12,542 nucleotides of DNA from Roseilinea sp034431495 (GTDB taxonomy: Bacteria; Chloroflexota; Anaerolineae; J036; Brachytrichaceae). Below the pieces are notes generated by a model, which worked only from the letters and a program-made list of their open reading frames with translations, was not told the origin of the DNA and made no database searches. The stretch spans positions 1 through 12,542 of the forward strand of contig DAOUDB010000169.1 in the NCBI GenBank assembly GCA_034431495.1. The letters run 5' to 3'. Every line of letters starts with the position of its first letter. Positions within the stretch are counted from its first letter, which is position 1. Shown here piece by piece: positions 5,704-12,154 of the stretch. The translations under genes were made by a program, and so were the position numbers.

Positions 5704-7149
5704 TCACGGCAGCCCGGCCTCGCGCAGCGTGGCCTGGGCCGGCCGGCTGACCAGTTGCCCATCTTGCGCGTAGCCTTCTTCGCGCCCGTCCAGCTCGCGC
5801 GCCAGCCGGCTGCGCCACAATGCCACCGTTTCAGGCTGCTCGGCGGCCAGATCATGGCATTCGTAGGGGTCATTCACCAGGTCGAACAACTGCTCGCGCC
5901 CGGTTTGGGAGTACCAGACGTATTTGGCTCGCCCGTCGGTCAGCCATTGATTCGACCATGAACCGGCTTCGTGCTCTCCGTGCAGATATTCGCGCCATGT
6001 GGGCTGTTCGCCGCGCACGAAAGGCATGACGCTCTGCCCGTCTATGCTGGAAGGCGTGGGGATGCCGGCCAGGTCGCACAACGTTGGCAGGATGTCGCGC
6101 AGCTCCACAGGCGCATCGATGACCTGCCTGCCGGCCAGTCCGAAGCTGGGTGGCGGTTTGATCAACAGCGGCACGGCAGCCGATCCCTCGTAAGGCAGCG
6201 CTTTGGCTACCAGCTCGTGATCGTAAAGCATATCGCCGTGGTCAGACACAAACACGATGGCCGTGTTCTGGTAAACCTGATGCTCGAACAGCGCCATGAT
6301 CAGCCGGTTGAGCTGGTGATCGATGAATGTGCACTGCGCGTAGTAAGCGCGCCGGGCGCGGTCGATCTGCGCTGCATCGAGCGCTTTCGGGCTATCGTTC
6401 ATGTGCGGGCGCTGGCTGAGGTGCGGCAGTCCTTCGCCGCCCACCCAGTCACCGCGCGGCAGCGACGGCAGCCCAACGTCGCCGTAGATGTCCAGATAGG
6501 CTTGTGGTGGGTCGAGCGGTGGATGCGGCCGATGGTATGAGGCAACCAGCAGAAATGGCCTGGTTGGGTCGCGCCGGCGCAGAAAATCAATCGACTGCGT
6601 CGTGACCCATGCGGTTGGGTGTATCAGCGGGTCGTATGGCCAGGGCGTGACCACATACCCGTTGCAGCCAATGCCGCTGTCGATGTAGTCGGCATCGGCG
6701 CCGTGCCGGCGGCGCAAGTCCAGCAGATAGTCGTCGTCGGCCATCAGCCCCGGCGCGCGATCCCGGTTCCAGTGCAGGTAGCCGTCGTGCAGCACCACAT
6801 TGTGAAAGCCGAGCAGGTTGCGGGCAGGGTACACATGCATCTTGCCCACGACCTGGGTGTGATAGCCGGCCTGGCTGAATACACTGCCCAGCGTCACGCG
6901 ATACGGCCAGGGCGTCTGGTCGCGGTATCCAACGCGCCCGTGATGGCGCTGGTTCAACCCGGTCATCAGCGATGCGCGCGCGGCAATGCAGCTTGGCACG
7001 GCGGCATATGCGCGTGTGAAGCGCGCGCCGTCCGCGGCGAGCGTGTCGAGGTGTGGTGTCTGCACAACCGGGTGCCCGGCTGCGCCGAGACAGTCCCAGC
7101 GCCACTGGTCCACAATCACAAGCACAATGTTGGGTGGTCGGGCGTTCAT
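5704..7149 (-). CDS. Sulfatase-superfamily hydrolase (C-x-A-x-R type)
   Basis: This is a 481-residue protein of the alkaline-phosphatase fold that removes sulfate (or phosphate/phosphonate) from esters. C54-I-A-A-R58 is the formylglycine site, with Ala in place of the common Pro; radical-SAM maturases (anSME) accept that form. Other active-site elements are visible: D14 in VDQWRWD, K103/H105 in VGKMH, H206 in SYHRPHPP, D303/H304 in VSDHGD, and a Lys near 316. The DQWR start resembles choline sulfatases and phosphonate monoester hydrolases as well as arylsulfatases. There is no signal peptide, so it should act in the cytoplasm on an imported substrate. ATG 7149 is chosen over an in-frame start at 7230, whose extra 27 residues are Arg-rich repeat shadow. 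No ribosome site is present, and TATACC 7 bases upstream suggests a leaderless mRNA. The substrate is unknown. Confidence 0.9.
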   Translation of the reverse strand: MNARPPNIVLVIVDQWRWDCLGAAGHPVVQTPHLDTLAADGARFTRAYAAVPSCIAARASLMTGLNQRHHGRVGYRDQTPWPYRVTLGSVFSQAGYHTQVVGKMHVYPARNLLGFHNVVLHDGYLHWNRDRAPGLMADDDYLLDLRRRHGADADYIDSGIGCNGYVVTPWPYDPLIHPTAWVTTQSIDFLRRRDPTRPFLLVASYHRPHPPLDPPQAYLDIYGDVGLPSLPRGDWVGGEGLPHLSQRPHMNDSPKALDAAQIDRARRAYYAQCTFIDHQLNRLIMALFEHQVYQNTAIVFVSDHGDMLYDHELVAKALPYEGSAAVPLLIKPPPSFGLAGRQVIDAPVELRDILPTLCDLAGIPTPSSIDGQSVMPFVRGEQPTWREYLHGEHEAGSWSNQWLTDGRAKYVWYSQTGREQLFDLVNDPYECHDLAAEQPETVALWRSRLARELDGREEGYAQDGQLVSRPAQATLREAGLP

Positions 7150-7156
7150 GCCGGAT

Positions 7157-7162
7157 GGTATA
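7157..7162 (-). promoter_or_regulatory. Possible -10 box giving a leaderless sulfatase mRNA
   Basis: On the reverse strand TATACC is followed by seven bases and then the ATG (7149). That distance would place the transcription start at or beside the start codon. There is no purine-rich ribosome site between them. No convincing -35 box is visible, so this is tentative. Confidence 0.3.
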
Positions 7163-7187
7163 GCACGGCTTGCGCGAATCACGGTGA

Positions 7188-7229
7188 GACGACTACGACT
7201 ACGACGTTGGCGCGTACGACGTTGGCGCA
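7188..7229. repeat. 15-bp tandem repeat plus GACTAC hexamers
   Basis: TACGACGTTGGCGCG (7200-7214) is repeated at 7215-7229 with one mismatch. It is preceded by GAC-GAC-TAC-GAC-TAC-GAC (7188-7205). The array starts one base after the stop codon (7233-7231) of the phosphodiesterase gene on the reverse strand and fills half of the 81-base gap before the sulfatase gene. Confidence 0.8.
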
Positions 7230-7230
7230 C

Positions 7231-8544
7231 TCACCATTCGCACACCAGGAGTGGGATTTCCATTTCATCTCGCGTCAGGCCGCCGTGATGACCAAAGAAT
7301 TTCTGCTCGAATCTGCCGCGCTGATACCAGTACACAGACTCGCCTTTGAATGGCAAAATCGCCAGATTTCCCACACGCGCCAGGAATTTGTCTGAAGCCG
7401 GCGCGGGTCCGAAGAATCCCTGCTCGAGCAGGGCGCGTGTCTGCAACACCAACGCGCGCCCTTCCAGGCGCCGGCTCAATGCGCGCTGCGCGGTGTCCAG
7501 CATGTCCGGCTTCACGTGCAGAAACAGGTCGCGCGGCGAGCCGGCCGGCGCCAGCGGCGAGCCGTTTCGATCCACTTGCAGCCAGCGCCGCAACTGGCGC
7601 AACTTGCTATCACGGTTGAGGTAGATCGTGGTGGCCGGGTCGATCTCAACCTGGCCGTGGTCGGCGGTCACGATCAGCAGCGTGCGCCGTGTGTTACGCC
7701 GTGTGTTACGCCGTGACGCGCGCCGCTCCCCGGCCGGCCGGTCCAGCAGGCCCCGTTCAAGCGCGACCAGCAACAGGTCGATCTCGGCATTGATCTCATC
7801 CGAGGCTGGCCCGTAGTCGTGGCCGATGCTGTCCATGTGCGCCAGATAGAGCACGTAGTAGCCGGGCTGCTCCTGCGCGGCCAGCAGCTTGCCCAGCCGG
7901 ACAAGCGCTTCGGGCAGGGTTTTTACCGGCATGATGCGCGCGCCTTGTAGCAGGTGACGCGATGGCGCGCTGCGCGCAAACAGATTGCTCTGCATTGCGT
8001 AGGATGCCACGCCGCTTTGCGCCAGGCGCTGATAGAGTGTGCGCCGGGGGAAGATGCCGGCTGGCGTGAGGCCAGCCCCGGTTAGTGTGTCGCGCATGCT
8101 ATCGCCGGCGAACGAGAACAACAGCGGCGCAATCAAAGCATTGAGTGAGGGCGCGTATTGATGCCATTCGTATACCCCGCTTTGGGCCGGCGCCAGGCCG
8201 GTGTGCAGACATGTCACGTGCGCAGCGGTGGTCGAGGGGAACATTGCGGTCAGTTTTGACACCACGCCGTGCTGCATGAAGTATTGCAGAAAGGGATAGC
8301 GCCCGGCATATTGCTCGAAGAAACGCCAGCCAAAACCATCGATCAGAATCAACACGACGGCTTCGTACTGCCGCGCCGGGTGGGGCAGTGTGTCGGCGGG
8401 GAGTGTTGGCCCTGCGCTCCCGGTCAGCACATTCACGATGGTGTGGGGCAGGCGATAGAAGTTGTAGGTGTCGTACAGAGGCCGGATGAAGGGGGGTGTA
8501 AATGTCGCCGCTGCTACGGCTTCGAGTGATCGCGCGTTGAGCAT
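7231..8544 (-). CDS. Type I phosphodiesterase / nucleotide pyrophosphatase-family hydrolase
   Basis: This is a 437-residue protein of the alkaline-phosphatase superfamily (NPP/PDE branch). All two-metal ligands can be placed: D69 in LILIDGFGW, nucleophile T106 in FPSTTAAH, D238 and H242 in HMDSIGHDYG, D295/H296 in TADHGQ, and H420 in GHHGGL. It should hydrolyse phosphodiesters, pyrophosphates or phosphomonoesters; the true substrate is unknown. There is no signal peptide. ATG 8544 is chosen because the family match begins soon after it, and an upstream in-frame start near 8718 would run through the divergent promoter. TACAAT six bases upstream and the lack of a ribosome site suggest a leaderless mRNA. 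A 12-bp tandem repeat encodes RRNTRRNTRR (278-287) directly before the DHG metal motif. It is first in a co-directional run with the sulfatase and URO-D genes. Confidence 0.9.
   Translation of the reverse strand: MLNARSLEAVAAATFTPPFIRPLYDTYNFYRLPHTIVNVLTGSAGPTLPADTLPHPARQYEAVVLILIDGFGWRFFEQYAGRYPFLQYFMQHGVVSKLTAMFPSTTAAHVTCLHTGLAPAQSGVYEWHQYAPSLNALIAPLLFSFAGDSMRDTLTGAGLTPAGIFPRRTLYQRLAQSGVASYAMQSNLFARSAPSRHLLQGARIMPVKTLPEALVRLGKLLAAQEQPGYYVLYLAHMDSIGHDYGPASDEINAEIDLLLVALERGLLDRPAGERRASRRNTRRNTRRTLLIVTADHGQVEIDPATTIYLNRDSKLRQLRRWLQVDRNGSPLAPAGSPRDLFLHVKPDMLDTAQRALSRRLEGRALVLQTRALLEQGFFGPAPASDKFLARVGNLAILPFKGESVYWYQRGRFEQKFFGHHGGLTRDEMEIPLLVCEW
7685..7715. repeat. In-frame 12-bp tandem repeat inside the phosphodiesterase gene
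   Basis: CGCCGTGTGTTA occurs at 7685-7696 and 7697-7708, with a partial third copy at 7709-7715. The period is a multiple of three, so it adds the residue block R-N-T-R without breaking the frame. The block RRNTRRNTRR sits in a surface-loop position before the strand leading to the TADHG motif. Confidence 0.85.
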
Positions 8545-8550
8545 GGCGTG

Positions 8551-8556
8551 ATTGTA
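8551..8556 (-). promoter_or_regulatory. -10 box of the phosphodiesterase gene (leaderless)
   Basis: On the reverse strand TACAAT (8556-8551) lies six bases before ATG 8544, so transcription should start at the start codon. No -35 box or ribosome site is evident. It overlaps the left edge of the divergent control region shared with the lactonase gene. Confidence 0.4.
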
Positions 8557-8585
8557 CTGACGGCGTCTGCGCCGGCCACTACAAT
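8557..8585 (+). promoter_or_regulatory. Sigma-70-type promoter of the lactonase gene
   Basis: CTGACG (8557-8562, four of six bases matching TTGACA) is followed at exactly 17 bases by TACAAT (8580-8585, five of six). Transcription would start near 8592, giving a leader of about 27 nt with AGGAG at 8607-8611. Together with ATTGTA at 8551-8556 the -10 box forms the outer arms of a near-symmetric dyad. Confidence 0.6.
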
Positions 8586-8618
8586 ACGCCCACGTTTGAC
8601 GCAAAAAGGAGAATGACC

Positions 8619-9674
8619 ATGCGCGCCTATATCGGCACCTACACCCGTGGCAACAGCAAAGGCATCTATGTGTGCGAGCAGGATTCAGACAGCGGCGAGC
8701 TGCGCATCGTGGATGCAACCTTCGTCGAACATCCTTCGTTCCTGGCCGCGCATCCGGGCGGGCATTATCTGTATGCCGTCAATGAAATGGGCGATGCCGG
8801 CGCGATGGGCGCGGTCAGCGCGTTTGCAATAGATGCGAGCACCGGCCGGCTGTCATTCATCAATCAGCAGTCTGCGCTGGGCACAGCGCCGTGCCATCTT
8901 AGCGTGGATCGCAGTGGCCGCTGTGTGGTGGTGGCGAATTACGGAACGGGCAATGTGGCGGCGTTTGCGATTCGCGCCGACGGAGGATTGTTGCCGGCTG
9001 GCAGCGTCCACCAACACGCCGGCGCCGGCCCGAATGCTGAGCGACAGGAAGGCCCGCACGCGCATTCGGCTGATGTGACGCCAGACAACGCGCTGGCCGT
9101 GGTAGCCGATTTGGGCCTGGACAAACTGATGCTGTACCGGCTTGATCCAGGCGCCGGCGTGCTTGCGCCCCACGCTCCGCCGTTTGTAGCATTGCAACCC
9201 GGCTGCGGCCCGCGCCATCTGGCCTTTCATCCCAATGGCCGTTTTGCGTATGTCATCACAGAACTGGCGAACACGGTCATCGCGCTGGCCTACGACGCAG
9301 CGCGCGGCGCGTTCGAGGTGTTGCAGACGGTGAGCACCCTGCCGGCCGGCTGGACGGGCGAGAGCTACTGCGCCGAGATCTGCGTCCATCCTTCAGGCCG
9401 GTTTGTGTACGGCTCGAATCGCGGTCACGACAGCATCGCCATCTTTGCGGTGGACGCGACGACTGGGATGCTGACGCCGGCCGGCCACGTTGCGACGCTG
9501 GGCAAGTGGCCGCGCGGCTTTGCGCTCGACCTGGCCGGCCGTTTTTGCTATGTGGCCAACGAGCGCAGCGATTCGATCGTGGCCTTTCGAGTAGATGCAG
9601 CCAGCGGCGCGCTGACACCCACCGGCCATGCGCTGTCTGTGCCCAGCCCGGTGTGCGTGGTGTTTGCTGCTTGA
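8619..9674 (+). CDS. 6-phosphogluconolactonase-like seven-bladed beta-propeller (lactonase family)
   Basis: This is a 351-residue protein of the PF10282-type lactonase family, which includes the propeller form of 6-phosphogluconolactonase in the oxidative pentose phosphate pathway. Repeated blades are visible as P-x-FLAAHPGGHYLYAVNE (39-56), HLSVDRSGRCVVVANYG (93-109), HLAFHPNGRFAYVITE (200-215), ICVHPSGRFVYGSNRG (254-269) and FALDLAGRFCYVANE (301-315). The conserved GPHAHS (145-150) is typical of the family. No signal peptide is seen, so it is cytoplasmic. ATG 8619 is preferred because AGGAG (8607-8611) sits 7 bases before it; the ATG at 8613 would be one base from the Shine-Dalgarno. It is divergent from the phosphodiesterase. 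Other lactone substrates (for example aldonolactones) are possible. Confidence 0.9.
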   Translation: MRAYIGTYTRGNSKGIYVCEQDSDSGELRIVDATFVEHPSFLAAHPGGHYLYAVNEMGDAGAMGAVSAFAIDASTGRLSFINQQSALGTAPCHLSVDRSGRCVVVANYGTGNVAAFAIRADGGLLPAGSVHQHAGAGPNAERQEGPHAHSADVTPDNALAVVADLGLDKLMLYRLDPGAGVLAPHAPPFVALQPGCGPRHLAFHPNGRFAYVITELANTVIALAYDAARGAFEVLQTVSTLPAGWTGESYCAEICVHPSGRFVYGSNRGHDSIAIFAVDATTGMLTPAGHVATLGKWPRGFALDLAGRFCYVANERSDSIVAFRVDAASGALTPTGHALSVPSPVCVVFAA

Positions 9675-10478
9675 TTACTCGCTTGACGCGCCGACGCCCA
9701 AAATCCAGCCTTCGATCTCAGCGGTATGGCGCTCGATGGAGGTGAGGACTGGCTGCCAGTGCCGGCGTAAGTCGTCGCTGCGGTCGGCTTCCTGCATCCA
9801 GCGCGCCACCGAGTAAGCGTCATGCTGATGCGGCGAGCGATTCGCTACAGGGTAGCGTTTGTTCCACAGGCGCGGGTACACCTCGGCGATCACCGTGCGC
9901 CCGGCGGGTGGCTGCCAGCCATCGAACGGCCAGAAGTGAACCTTTGCGCCCAGCCGCTGCCGCAGAAAGCGCAGCCAGGGCAGGCCGGCGTGGGTGGATT
10001 TGGCCACCGCGCCCTGCACGTCGAAATGAAAAACAGATTTGGCTGTGCCGGCGCGTATCTCGGTCAGCCGCCGCCAGCGCGAGTTGCCGGCGCGCGCTGC
10101 TGCGTTTCCCTGCTTGCCATCGCGGATGAAATCAACACAGGTGTGCGGCGCGTCGGTCGGCCAGTGGCGTTGAAAGTCGTCCAGAAAAGCCGGCCAGTCG
10201 AGCGCCAGCCGGTAACGTTCAAAGTAGGCCAACGGAAAAGAGAAACCGTGATCGATGCCCACCAGCGTCGGCGGACTGTCGCGCAGGATGTCGGCCAGCC
10301 ACTCGGCCAGGCCACGGCGCGTCCAGTATTTGCGCGGGCTGGGTGGGGGCGGCACTTCGACCGGCTCAGGCATCGCGTTTGCCCCGACAGCCAGATACGC
10401 GCGCAGGCCGGGTAGGCTGCTTTCGGGCGTCTGCGCCCCGGAGTAATCGATCCCGATGTACTGGATGAAGGCCGGCAT
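9675..10478 (-). CDS. DUF429-family protein with RNase H-like fold
   Basis: This 267-residue protein begins YIGIDYSGAQ and carries the acidic residues expected of an RNase H-like core: D11 (GIDYSG), D76 (VGIDHGFSFP), E199 (IAEVYPR) and D220 (HDAYSVARW). EVYPR and HDAY are hallmarks of DUF429, a family predicted to be nucleases but without a settled function. Its stop codon is directly abutted by the stop of the convergent lactonase gene, with no base between. ATG 10478 lies 9 bases after the stop of the upstream carrier gene and has no clear ribosome site, so translational coupling is likely. The Pro-rich segment at 38-48 is a probable flexible loop. The family call is by motif; the nuclease role is a prediction for the family. 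Confidence 0.82.
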   Translation of the reverse strand: MPAFIQYIGIDYSGAQTPESSLPGLRAYLAVGANAMPEPVEVPPPPSPRKYWTRRGLAEWLADILRDSPPTLVGIDHGFSFPLAYFERYRLALDWPAFLDDFQRHWPTDAPHTCVDFIRDGKQGNAAARAGNSRWRRLTEIRAGTAKSVFHFDVQGAVAKSTHAGLPWLRFLRQRLGAKVHFWPFDGWQPPAGRTVIAEVYPRLWNKRYPVANRSPHQHDAYSVARWMQEADRSDDLRRHWQPVLTSIERHTAEIEGWILGVGASSE

Positions 10479-10487
10479 GGCTGATGT

Positions 10488-12071
10488 TCAACGCGCAGCC
10501 GGCGCAGGGTTAGAGGCAGGCGCGGGCACGGGGTCGTCGCGTCGGCGCCCCGACTCGCGCATGGCGCGGCCCATGTTCACGGTCATCAAAATGGCCAGCC
10601 CGACCACAAAGAAGATCACCACCGAGAGAATGGCCGGCCTCAGGTTGCCCACAGCCTGATTGACAAACCCAAACAAGAACGGCCCCATCCACGATGTGCC
10701 GCGCTCGCTGATCTCGTAGATCGAGAAGAACTCCGCTTCCTTGTCCTGCGGGATCATCTGGGCGAACAGGCTGCGGCTGAGGGCCTGACTGCCACCCAGC
10801 ACCAGGGCGATGAACGCGCCCAGCACCCAGAACTCCAGCTCAGCCTGCGGGATGCCCAGCGCCGAGGGGCCATAGTCGCGCATGCCGAGGAAGGCATAGA
10901 TGACCACGCCCGACCAGATGAACAGGCTGACCACCAGCGCGCGTTTGGCGCCCAGCCAGCCGGCCAACCGGCCAAACGACAGCGCCCCGATGAATGCCAC
11001 GAACTGAATAAACAGGATGAGCAGCGTCAGACGCTCGGTGGGAATCGCCAGCCCGCCGCGCAACACCGGCGCCGCCGCGAAGATCGCAGACACCCCGATC
11101 ACGGTCTGAATGCCGTCGTTGTAGATCAGATAGGCCAACAGGAAGCGGGCTGTTTCCGGCGACGTGCGCCACTTGCGCCGGATGAAGATGGCAATCATGA
11201 CCAGCGGCCCCACAACGGCGAGGAAGATGATCTCCAACGGCAGTTGCAGGAATGACACAACTGGGAAGAGAATCAGCACGATGAGCGGCGAGAGCAACAG
11301 CCGGGCCACAGTCGGGGCCGGCGTTTCCATCGTTTCACTCAGTTGCTTGAAGGCCACGCCGACGATGTTCTCGCCCTGCGGCAGTGCGCGGGCGGTGTGG
11401 CGCGGGCGCAAGGTCAGCCAGGTCCAGATCGACCAGCCCAGCCACCACAGGCCGGCCGAGGCCAGATTGATGCGCACGGCCAGCCCGCTGTCCAGCCCCA
11501 GCCGGTCGCGCATGAGGAAGAGCGCCAGGTTGAACACCAGCAGCAACCCGCCGCCCAGGTAGCCCATTGCCCAGCCGAACGAGGACACGCGATCGCGCTG
11601 GTCTTCGCTGGCAATGTCGGGCAAATAAGCGTTGTAAAACACGATGGCTGCCCCAAATGCCAGATTGGCGATGATGTACAACACGCCTCCCAGCCACCAC
11701 AGCTCGCCCTGCACGAAGAACAGCGCAGTGGTCGCCAGGCCGCCGATCAGCGCGAAGAGTTGCAACATCTGCTTGCGGCGATGCCAATAGTCGGCAATCG
11801 CGCCCAGGATGGGCAGGAAGCCGGCTTGAAAGACGACCGAGAAGGCGATGCAATAGGGCAGGAAAGATTCTGGGGCCACCGGCAGGCCAAAAAAGCGCGC
11901 CAAACTGTCGGGGCTGGCTTTGGCGGCACTTTCGACCAGTGTCGCCAGATACGGCCCCAGGAAGACCGTGCCGACGGTGGTGCTGAAGGCGCTGTTGGCC
12001 CAGTCGTACATGGCCCAGCCGAGAATTTCGCGCCGGTTGTTGACGGGTTGCTCACGGGTGAGTGCTGCCAC
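10488..12071 (-). CDS. Atg22/UMF1-type MFS transporter
   Basis: This is a 527-residue multi-spanning carrier. YDWANSAF (22-29) is the signature at the start of the UMF1/Atg22-like MFS family, and FLLAYLIYNDGIQTV (310-324) matches that family's start of the second half. Relatives export amino acids in fungi; bacterial substrates are unknown. Start is GTG 12071-12069 with AGGAG (12083-12079) at 7 bases. Two additional hydrophobic stretches (about 257-276 and 281-297) lie between the central loop and the usual seventh helix, which may give 14 rather than 12 helices. They also make the protein longer than most bacterial members as I recall them. The tail (DDPVPAPASNPAPAAR) is Pro/Ala-rich and cytoplasmic. 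It follows the MscS-like gene by 83 bases and precedes DUF429 by 9, so an operon of three is plausible. Confidence 0.9.
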   Translation of the reverse strand: MAALTREQPVNNRREILGWAMYDWANSAFSTTVGTVFLGPYLATLVESAAKASPDSLARFFGLPVAPESFLPYCIAFSVVFQAGFLPILGAIADYWHRRKQMLQLFALIGGLATTALFFVQGELWWLGGVLYIIANLAFGAAIVFYNAYLPDIASEDQRDRVSSFGWAMGYLGGGLLLVFNLALFLMRDRLGLDSGLAVRINLASAGLWWLGWSIWTWLTLRPRHTARALPQGENIVGVAFKQLSETMETPAPTVARLLLSPLIVLILFPVVSFLQLPLEIIFLAVVGPLVMIAIFIRRKWRTSPETARFLLAYLIYNDGIQTVIGVSAIFAAAPVLRGGLAIPTERLTLLILFIQFVAFIGALSFGRLAGWLGAKRALVVSLFIWSGVVIYAFLGMRDYGPSALGIPQAELEFWVLGAFIALVLGGSQALSRSLFAQMIPQDKEAEFFSIYEISERGTSWMGPFLFGFVNQAVGNLRPAILSVVIFFVVGLAILMTVNMGRAMRESGRRRDDPVPAPASNPAPAAR

Positions 12072-12154
12072 AAAGGTTCTCCTGCAAAAGACTGGCCTGA
12101 AGTGTGCTGGATGTGTGTGAAGGGCGGGTTAAGATGCCGGCGATGCTGCGCGTG

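Noticed and set aside
4446..5750. Long forward open frame of 434 codons opposite the HSCG URO-D gene
   Set aside because: It is the antisense of a well-supported gene; high GC at third positions removes stops on the opposite strand, and the translation shows no family features.
8613..8618. ATG 8613 as start of the lactonase
   Set aside because: It is only one base from the AGGAG; ATG 8619 has proper 7-base spacing and begins directly with the conserved strand.
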